From positions 1 through 10,929 of the forward strand of contig JBBQNE010000111.1 in the NCBI GenBank assembly GCA_038329675.1: a stretch of 10,929 nucleotides of DNA. The letters are read 5' to 3'. This DNA is from JANXVY01 sp038329675. Its GTDB lineage: Bacteria > Pseudomonadota > Alphaproteobacteria > Rhizobiales > Hyphomicrobiaceae. The notes under the pieces are model-generated. The model saw nothing but the letters and a program-made list of their open reading frames with translations, ran no database searches and had not been told where the DNA came from. The position numbers and the translations under genes are program-made. Positions 7,154 through 10,929 of the stretch are shown piece by piece (position 1 is the stretch's first letter; every line of letters begins with the position of its first letter).

Positions 7154-7948
7154 ATGTTCGCAGATGCACATATCTACTTTGGCGTCGCCTTCGCCGGGCT
7201 GCTGTCGTTTTTGTCGCCGTGCGTTCTGCCGTTGGTGCCGCCCTACCTCGTCTATCTCGGCGGCCGGTCGCTTGAAGAAATGACGGACGGCGCTGAGCCG
7301 TCGCGGAGCGCTTGGCTCAGGGTCATTGCCGCGTCACTGTTTTTTGTGATGGGCTTTACCACCGTCTTCGTGCTGCTTGGCGCTGGTGCGTCGGCGGCTG
7401 GACAATTCCTCGCGCAGTATAAAACCGAACTGGGCACGGCGGCGGGCGTCGTTATCATTCTGTTCGGGCTGCATTTTTTGGGTCTACTGCGGGTCAACCT
7501 CCTGTACCGGGAAGCGCGATTCCACGCCCGCGTCGAAGGGGCCTCGTTTGCTGGAGCCTATTTGCTGGGGCTGGCGTTCGCTTTCGGTTGGACGCCGTGC
7601 ATCGGACCGATCCTGTCGGTTGTCCTATCGCTGGCAAGCAGCGAAGCCACCTTGTCGGCTGGCGTCAAATTGCTGTTTGTCTATTCGCTCGGGCTCGGCG
7701 TGCCGTTCGTGCTCGCAGCCGTCGCCATTCGGCCATTCATGCGTTTCATGCAACGCTTCCGTCGCCATATGGGGACCGTCGAGAAAGTCATGGGCGTCCT
7801 GCTCATCATCACCGGCATCATGTTCATCATGGGCTCGTTCACGACGTTTGGTAATTGGTTGATCGAGACGTTTCCGGCACTCGCCACGATCGAAGGCTGG
7901 GCGGCATCCGATACGTTGCGCCGCGATATCAAGGACCTTGGCAAGTGA
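7154..7948 (+). CDS. ccdA: CcdA-type cytochrome c biogenesis / DsbD transmembrane protein
   Basis: This inner-membrane protein carries reducing equivalents from cytosolic thioredoxin to periplasmic thiol proteins, supporting haem ligation to apocytochrome c. The 264 residues show about six hydrophobic segments and the two family cysteines, C23 in FLSPCVLPLVPPY (19-31) and C149 in GWTPCIGPIL (145-154). Both motifs are intact. The ATG at 7154 gives a protein that enters its first membrane helix quickly, as expected. The frame is open back to a TTG at 7082, but that stretch looks non-family. No strong ribosome-binding site is seen; GGGA lies about 13 bases upstream. The stop overlaps a possible GTG start of thiD. 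The large DsbD N- and C-terminal thiol domains are absent, so CcdA is the better name. Other members of this family act in different periplasmic thiol pathways. Confidence 0.92.
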   Translation: MFADAHIYFGVAFAGLLSFLSPCVLPLVPPYLVYLGGRSLEEMTDGAEPSRSAWLRVIAASLFFVMGFTTVFVLLGAGASAAGQFLAQYKTELGTAAGVVIILFGLHFLGLLRVNLLYREARFHARVEGASFAGAYLLGLAFAFGWTPCIGPILSVVLSLASSEATLSAGVKLLFVYSLGLGVPFVLAAVAIRPFMRFMQRFRRHMGTVEKVMGVLLIITGIMFIMGSFTTFGNWLIETFPALATIEGWAASDTLRRDIKDLGK

Positions 7949-7995
7949 GCGCTGGCGGCGCGCGCATGCCGAACTTGGGCGGGGCCGTCTCGCGG

Positions 7996-8823
7996 ATGCC
8001 CGTCGCTCTGTCGATTGCCGGGTCGGATAGCTCGGGCGGTGCTGGCATCCAGGCTGACCTCAAAACGTTTTCGGCCTTTGGCGTTTACGGCGCGACGGCG
8101 ATTGCAGCATTAACGGCGCAAAACACGCTTGGCGTGACCGGCGTCCATGCGGTGCCGCCTGCATTTTTGGCCGAGCAGATCGACCGCGTCGTGGAAGACC
8201 TCGATGTGGCAGCGGTCAAGACCGGCATGCTGGCAACCTCCGACATCGTCGAGACCGTCGCACTCGCGATCCGGCGGCACCGGGCCCAAGGTCGCCTCGG
8301 ACCGCTGGTGGTTGATCCGGTGATGGTGGCGACGTCAGGTGATGTTCTACTTGCCGCTGACGCGATCACGGCCGTGCGCTCACAGCTGATCCCACTTGCC
8401 GAACTCGTGACGCCGAACCTCAAAGAAGCCGCCGTTTTGACGGGCCTGCCGATCGCGACATCCCTGGCTGAGATGCACGAGCAGGCCGCCGCCATTGGTC
8501 AGCGGTTTATGCCCAACGCGGTGCTGGTCAAAGGCGGCCATGGGTTTGGTCCTGCCGCAACCGATGTGCTGTGGATGGGCGGTGTGACGCGCGAATACGC
8601 GTTGCCGCGCCTCGACGTGCCGCCCTGCCACGGGACCGGCTGTACGCTTTCGGCCGCGATCACGGCGCTGCTGGCGCGCGGCGACCGGCTGGAAGATGCG
8701 GTTGGTCGGGCTAAGCAATACCTGTGGAATGCGATCTTGGCGGCACAAGATGCTCCGGTTGGACATGGCGCACGCCCCGTTGACCACCTCTATGCGATCC
8801 GCCGGATGGCTGTGGTCACCTGA
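7996..8823 (+). CDS. thiD: Hydroxymethylpyrimidine / phosphomethylpyrimidine kinase
   Basis: This enzyme phosphorylates 4-amino-5-hydroxymethyl-2-methylpyrimidine (HMP) and then HMP-phosphate to give HMP-pyrophosphate, the pyrimidine half of thiamine. It is a ribokinase-fold, cytoplasmic protein of 275 residues, typical for stand-alone ThiD. Motifs include AGSDSSGGAGIQADLKTF (8-25), VKTGMLAT (75-82), VVDPVMVATSGDVLL (105-119), VTPNLKEA (138-145), VLVKGGHG (176-183) and the anion-hole CHGTGCTLSAA (211-221) with C216. The ATG at 7996 was chosen because MPVALSIAGSDSSGG matches the usual N-terminus. In-frame alternatives are an ATG at 7966 and a GTG at 7945, which overlaps the ccdA stop as GTGA with AAGGA upstream. 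No TPP riboswitch signature (CTGAGA and the matching downstream block) was seen before ccdA or thiD. Confidence 0.95.
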   Translation: MPVALSIAGSDSSGGAGIQADLKTFSAFGVYGATAIAALTAQNTLGVTGVHAVPPAFLAEQIDRVVEDLDVAAVKTGMLATSDIVETVALAIRRHRAQGRLGPLVVDPVMVATSGDVLLAADAITAVRSQLIPLAELVTPNLKEAAVLTGLPIATSLAEMHEQAAAIGQRFMPNAVLVKGGHGFGPAATDVLWMGGVTREYALPRLDVPPCHGTGCTLSAAITALLARGDRLEDAVGRAKQYLWNAILAAQDAPVGHGARPVDHLYAIRRMAVVT

Positions 8824-8852
8824 ACCCAGGCCGCGGCGCTTTTGCGCTGGGT
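8824..8852 (+). other. Hairpin immediately after the thiD stop
   Basis: ACCCAG (8824-8829) pairs perfectly with CTGGGT (8847-8852), and an alternative inner stem GCGC-TTTT-GCGC lies at 8836-8847. There is no T-run downstream, so it is more likely a transcript-end-protecting stem or a weak pause site than a full intrinsic terminator. Confidence 0.35.
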
Positions 8853-8871
8853 ACGCTGTGGCACTCGTGCA

Positions 8872-8877
8872 TACAAT
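8872..8877 (+). promoter_or_regulatory. Possible -10 element (TACAAT)
   Basis: TACAAT matches five of six bases of the sigma-70 -10 consensus and stands out in GC-rich sequence. No good -35 element lies 16-18 bases upstream; a TG pair upstream is one base off the extended -10 spacing. If used, transcription would start near 8884 and give an RNA of about 200 bases ending at the 9048-9082 terminator. Confidence 0.22.
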
Positions 8878-9047
8878 ACACCGGAAACCGGCCGATCACG
8901 CCTGGGGCCACTTGCGCGAGTTTACAGCGTCGGACAAAACCGCAACGGGCGGTGGGAAAGCAGACGCGGTGTGCCGACTTTAGGTACCGGGGGGTACGCA
9001 CCGACAGACGTGTCTACTCGAGATGCGTCGCCAAGGAGACGGGGGAG

Positions 9048-9082
9048 AGCCGGTCCGGCGCATGTCGGACCGGCTTCTTTTT
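9048..9082 (+). terminator. Strong rho-independent terminator
   Basis: A perfect ten-base-pair stem (AGCCGGTCCG at 9048-9057 with CGGACCGGCT at 9066-9075) encloses GCGCATGT and is followed by TCTTTTT. Two more pairs can form inside the loop. It would end transcription from ccdA-thiD or from a local promoter, and lies 220 bases before the MFS start, where it could also act as an attenuator. Confidence 0.85.
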
Positions 9083-9122
9083 GGTCAGCGACCGTCACAA
9101 CGGCTGTCACGGATCCCCCGGT

Positions 9123-9164
9123 CGCATGCAGTCGGCCGCATGCAGTCGGCCGCATGCAGTCGGT
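9123..9164. repeat. Three tandem copies of a 14-base unit containing GCATGC
   Basis: CGCATGCAGTCGGC repeats at 9123-9136, 9137-9150 and 9151-9164, and only the last base of the third copy differs. Each unit contains the palindrome GCATGC, and each junction forms CGGCCG. The array is non-coding and lies 139 bases before the MFS start. It may be a simple slippage repeat or a set of stacked protein-binding sites. Confidence 0.92.
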
Positions 9165-9302
9165 TTGGCTCGCTTAATCGTGCAGCTCGCGCCACAGGTG
9201 GGGCCGCCTGCTTGCCCGGTCGCGATCGGGGCGTCATCAGTCACGGAAGCGGGGTGCAGCACTCCGTACATTTCATCGCTCGATCAGACCGGCCCTCGTG
9301 AC

Positions 9303-10622
9303 ATGACGCAACAGACATCGCCGACTGAAAGCCCGCAACGCGCCGCGCCGCCTGCGCACGCGGCAGCCGTCGACCTCGGCGCCTACTTCCCCGAGCGGAT
9401 CGCGCTTTATTTTGGCGCCATCTTTCTCGTTTACGGCATTCACCTGACATACTTCCCCGTCTGGCTGGCTTGGCGCGGTTTGACGCCCGAACAGATCGGG
9501 ATCGTGACCGCATTGCCAATCCTGCTGCGCGTCGTCCTTACCCCCATCATCGGCGTCTACGCCGATCGCACTGGCCGACACCGGACCATTATTATCGTGC
9601 TGTCCGTGATCGCAAGCGTGATGGCGGTTGGCGCTTGGCTTGCGCCCGACACGCCGTGGCTCGTCGTGACGGCGGTGCCGTTCGCTGTGTTTATGGTGTC
9701 GGTCCTGCCGCTCGTCGATACGGTGGCGGTCGCTGGCGTGAGAGCTGCGGGCCATGACTATGGGCGGATGCGGCTGTGGGGCTCGCTCACGTTCCTGTTG
9801 GCCACGCTCATAGCAGGCGCCATGCTTGATGCGTTCGGCGCGGGTTCGATCATCTGGGGGATCGTGGCTGCAACCTTGGCGACGGCCTGCGTCGCGTTTT
9901 TCCTGCCGCAGCCAACCGCTGCGCTTCACGGTACCGTGAGTAGTCCGCTTCCAATCGAGCCGACCGGACCACCTTTGGCCCCACCCGTTGGTCCCTTGAG
10001 GGAAAATCTGGGCAACGCAACGGCTGTGACAGACAGCGGCTACGTCGGGCGCTTGCTACGGCTTCCGATTTTCTTGGCCTTCATTCTGGCCGTGGGCGCC
10101 GTTCAAGGATCGCATGCAGCGCTTTATGCCTTTGGCGCGCTCCATCTCCAGGGCCAAGGGGTGTCGGGTCGTGCGTTTGGCACGCTTTGGGTGATTGCGA
10201 TCTTGGCCGAAACGGCGCTGTTTGCGTGGTCAGCCCCGTTCGTTGCTCGGTTTGGCGCGGTGCGGCTACTGATCCTCGGCGGTGTCGCTGCCGTTTTTCG
10301 CTGGGGCGTGATGAGCGTTGATCCATCCTATGCGATCGTCTTCGCACTTCAGGCGCTGCATGCGCTAACGTTTGGTGCCACCCATCTGGGTGCCATGCAC
10401 TTCATCGCAAAAGCCGTGCCAGGGCGCGGCGCTGGGACAGCGCAGGCGCTCCACGCGGCCATTGGCAATGGTTTGATCATGGCGGCCGCGATCTACGCGA
10501 CGGGATACATCTATCCGCGGCTCGGCGGGTCAACCTATCTCGTTATGGGTGGGCTGGCGCTGGCTGGAACGGCGGCGGCAGTTTACGTCCACAAGACGTG
10601 GGATGGCCGCGCGATCCTGTGA
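9303..10622 (+). CDS. HcaT-like major facilitator superfamily transporter
   Basis: This is a predicted 12-helix inner-membrane secondary transporter of the group that includes the 3-phenylpropionate permease HcaT; the substrate here is unknown. Points of similarity to HcaT are YGIHLTYFPVWLAWRGLTPEQIG (44-66; key residues YG, P, W, GLTPE), a short basic loop DRTGRH after helix 2 (88-93), YGRMRLWGS (153-161), VQGSHAALYAFGALHLQ (267-283), FRWGVM (332-337) and LQALHALTFGATHLGAMHFI (349-368). The 439 residues exceed HcaT's roughly 380. The extra length lies in a polar N-terminus of about 28 residues and a Pro-rich central loop at about 203-250 between the two six-helix halves. The ATG at 9303 is the first methionine before the first helix. 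No good ribosome-binding site precedes it. The frame is open back to 8952, but that part crosses a terminator and repeats and is rejected. Confidence 0.88.
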   Translation: MTQQTSPTESPQRAAPPAHAAAVDLGAYFPERIALYFGAIFLVYGIHLTYFPVWLAWRGLTPEQIGIVTALPILLRVVLTPIIGVYADRTGRHRTIIIVLSVIASVMAVGAWLAPDTPWLVVTAVPFAVFMVSVLPLVDTVAVAGVRAAGHDYGRMRLWGSLTFLLATLIAGAMLDAFGAGSIIWGIVAATLATACVAFFLPQPTAALHGTVSSPLPIEPTGPPLAPPVGPLRENLGNATAVTDSGYVGRLLRLPIFLAFILAVGAVQGSHAALYAFGALHLQGQGVSGRAFGTLWVIAILAETALFAWSAPFVARFGAVRLLILGGVAAVFRWGVMSVDPSYAIVFALQALHALTFGATHLGAMHFIAKAVPGRGAGTAQALHAAIGNGLIMAAAIYATGYIYPRLGGSTYLVMGGLALAGTAAAVYVHKTWDGRAIL

Positions 10623-10627
10623 TGCCG

Positions 10628-10659
10628 TGGCACGCCGGGCGCTCGCGCCGTTCGTGTCA
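10628..10659 (+). terminator. Hairpin just downstream of the MFS stop, possible terminator
   Basis: An outer stem TGGCACG/CGTGTCA (seven pairs including one G-U) encloses an inner stem GGCGC/GCGCC with a two-base loop. The structure begins six bases after the stop codon. No T-run follows, so it may need Rho or may only stabilise the 3' end. Confidence 0.38.
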
Positions 10660-10749
10660 TGACTCGCGTTGCGGTTGCGGTCGGCCGACCCACAACACGC
10701 CGTCGAACGCCCGTCGGCGTCGACCAGTCGCCCGCGAAGGCGTACAAAA

Positions 10750-10810
10750 TTCCAACAGTCAACGGTCAAATGCCAATAGTATTGGGGGCAGTGTTGGAAC
10801 TGCCACAATA
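10750..10810. promoter_or_regulatory. Inverted-repeat control region and possible promoter before the right-edge gene
   Basis: The perfect palindrome CCAATA-G-TATTGG (10773-10785) sits inside a wider imperfect inverted repeat, TTCCAACAGT (10750-10759) against AGTGTTGGAA (10790-10799), with nine of ten bases matching. A further stem GCAGT/ACTGC lies at 10788-10803. A weak promoter can be drawn as TTGGGG (10782-10787), 16 bases, then CACAAT (10804-10809). The palindrome would then overlap the -35 element, as an operator would. Another TATTGG lies at 10836-10841. The repeats are certain; the regulatory reading is inference. Confidence 0.4.
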
Positions 10811-10875
10811 TCCACGCCGATTTTCGGTCTAAGAGTATTGGAAACGATCGTGCACCAGTTCGAGGGAGAGCGTCT

Positions 10876-10929
10876 GTGTTCAACCGGGACAACCGTCCGC
10901 CTGAGCTTCAAAACCTGTTTCAACCGGCG
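10876..10929 (+). CDS. Start of an unidentified gene, truncated by the window edge
   Basis: A GTG at 10876 opens a frame that continues to the last base, giving 18 residues (MFNRDNRPPELQNLFQPA). GAGGGAGAG ends five bases before the GTG and is one of the better ribosome-binding sites in the window, which is the main support for a real start. The visible peptide is polar, with no signal peptide or recognisable motif, so no function can be given. The frame is also open upstream to at least 10801, so a different start cannot be excluded. Confidence 0.5.
   Translation, partial: MFNRDNRPPELQNLFQPA

Larger units (their letters stand above)
8824..9302 (+). other. 479-base non-coding stretch between thiD and the MFS gene
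   Basis: No convincing gene lies here: the open frames that cross it have no recognisable motifs and run through a strong terminator hairpin. In order, it holds a hairpin at the thiD stop; a TACAAT string at 8872-8877 resembling a -10 element; a small CCGG-AAA-CCGG stem near 8881; a GTACC-GGGG-GGTAC stem at 8984-8997; a B12-box-like GCCAAGGAGAC at about 9030-9040; an intrinsic terminator at 9048-9082; three 14-base repeats at 9123-9164; and a small stem GGGGTGC/GCACTCC at 9251-9265. It could be a regulated leader for the MFS gene, a small-RNA gene, or only a long 3' region of the ccdA-thiD unit. Confidence 0.5.

Noticed and set aside
8842..9177. 111-residue plus-strand open frame between thiD and the MFS gene
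   Set aside because: Arg/Gly/Pro-rich composition with no motif, no ribosome-binding site, and the intrinsic terminator lies inside it.
8952..9302. N-terminal extension of the MFS frame by 117 codons
   Set aside because: It would read through a strong terminator and the 14-base repeats, has no domain, and the HcaT-like protein starts naturally at 9303.
10702..10724. GTCGAACGCC/GGCGTCGAC inverted repeat as a terminator for the MFS gene
   Set aside because: It has one unpaired base and no T-run, and lies 80 bases past the stop; likely chance in GC-rich sequence.

Overview
The window looks like a chromosomal housekeeping segment from a GC-rich Gram-negative alphaproteobacterium, most likely of the Hyphomicrobiales. 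The evidence is a KDO-pathway isomerase and an outer-membrane beta-barrel protein of the type common in that order, together with alphaproteobacterial-style hemH, ccdA, thiD and an HcaT-like major facilitator transporter. The taxonomic placement is an inference from gene content. No transposase, integrase, phage gene, CRISPR array, tRNA or rRNA was found.

Layout. Bases 41-1804 (minus) encode a secreted outer-membrane beta-barrel protein with a long Pro/Asp-rich linker. It is divergent from kdsD/kpsF (2029-3054, plus), the D-arabinose-5-phosphate isomerase that starts KDO synthesis for LPS. kdsD converges on a minus-strand block. In transcription order that block is a CHAD-domain protein (6988-5942), ferrochelatase hemH (5796-4720), an LrgA/CidA-like membrane protein (4580-4215), LrgB (4231-3500, overlapping lrgA) and a small zinc-ribbon membrane protein (3338-3078). 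Divergent from the CHAD gene are ccdA (7154-7948) and thiD (about 7996-8823), which are close enough to be translationally coupled. A 479-base non-coding stretch follows, with a strong intrinsic terminator and a three-copy 14-base repeat. Then come an HcaT-like MFS transporter (9303-10622), a 253-base intergenic region with inverted repeats, and the first 18 codons of an unidentified gene that runs off the right edge.

Themes. The genes cover envelope biogenesis (barrel protein, kdsD), haem and cytochrome c maturation (hemH, ccdA), thiamine salvage or synthesis (thiD) and small-molecule transport (lrgAB, MFS). They read as several short transcription units, not one pathway. I see no clear new defence or mobile system. 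The points most worth a second look are the thiD-to-MFS leader (promoter-like -10, B12-box-like string, terminator), a GPVKA-encoding minisatellite inside the CHAD gene, a 17-base duplication of the kdsD ribosome-binding region, three stacked Shine-Dalgarno cores before hemH, and a palindromic control region before the right-edge gene.
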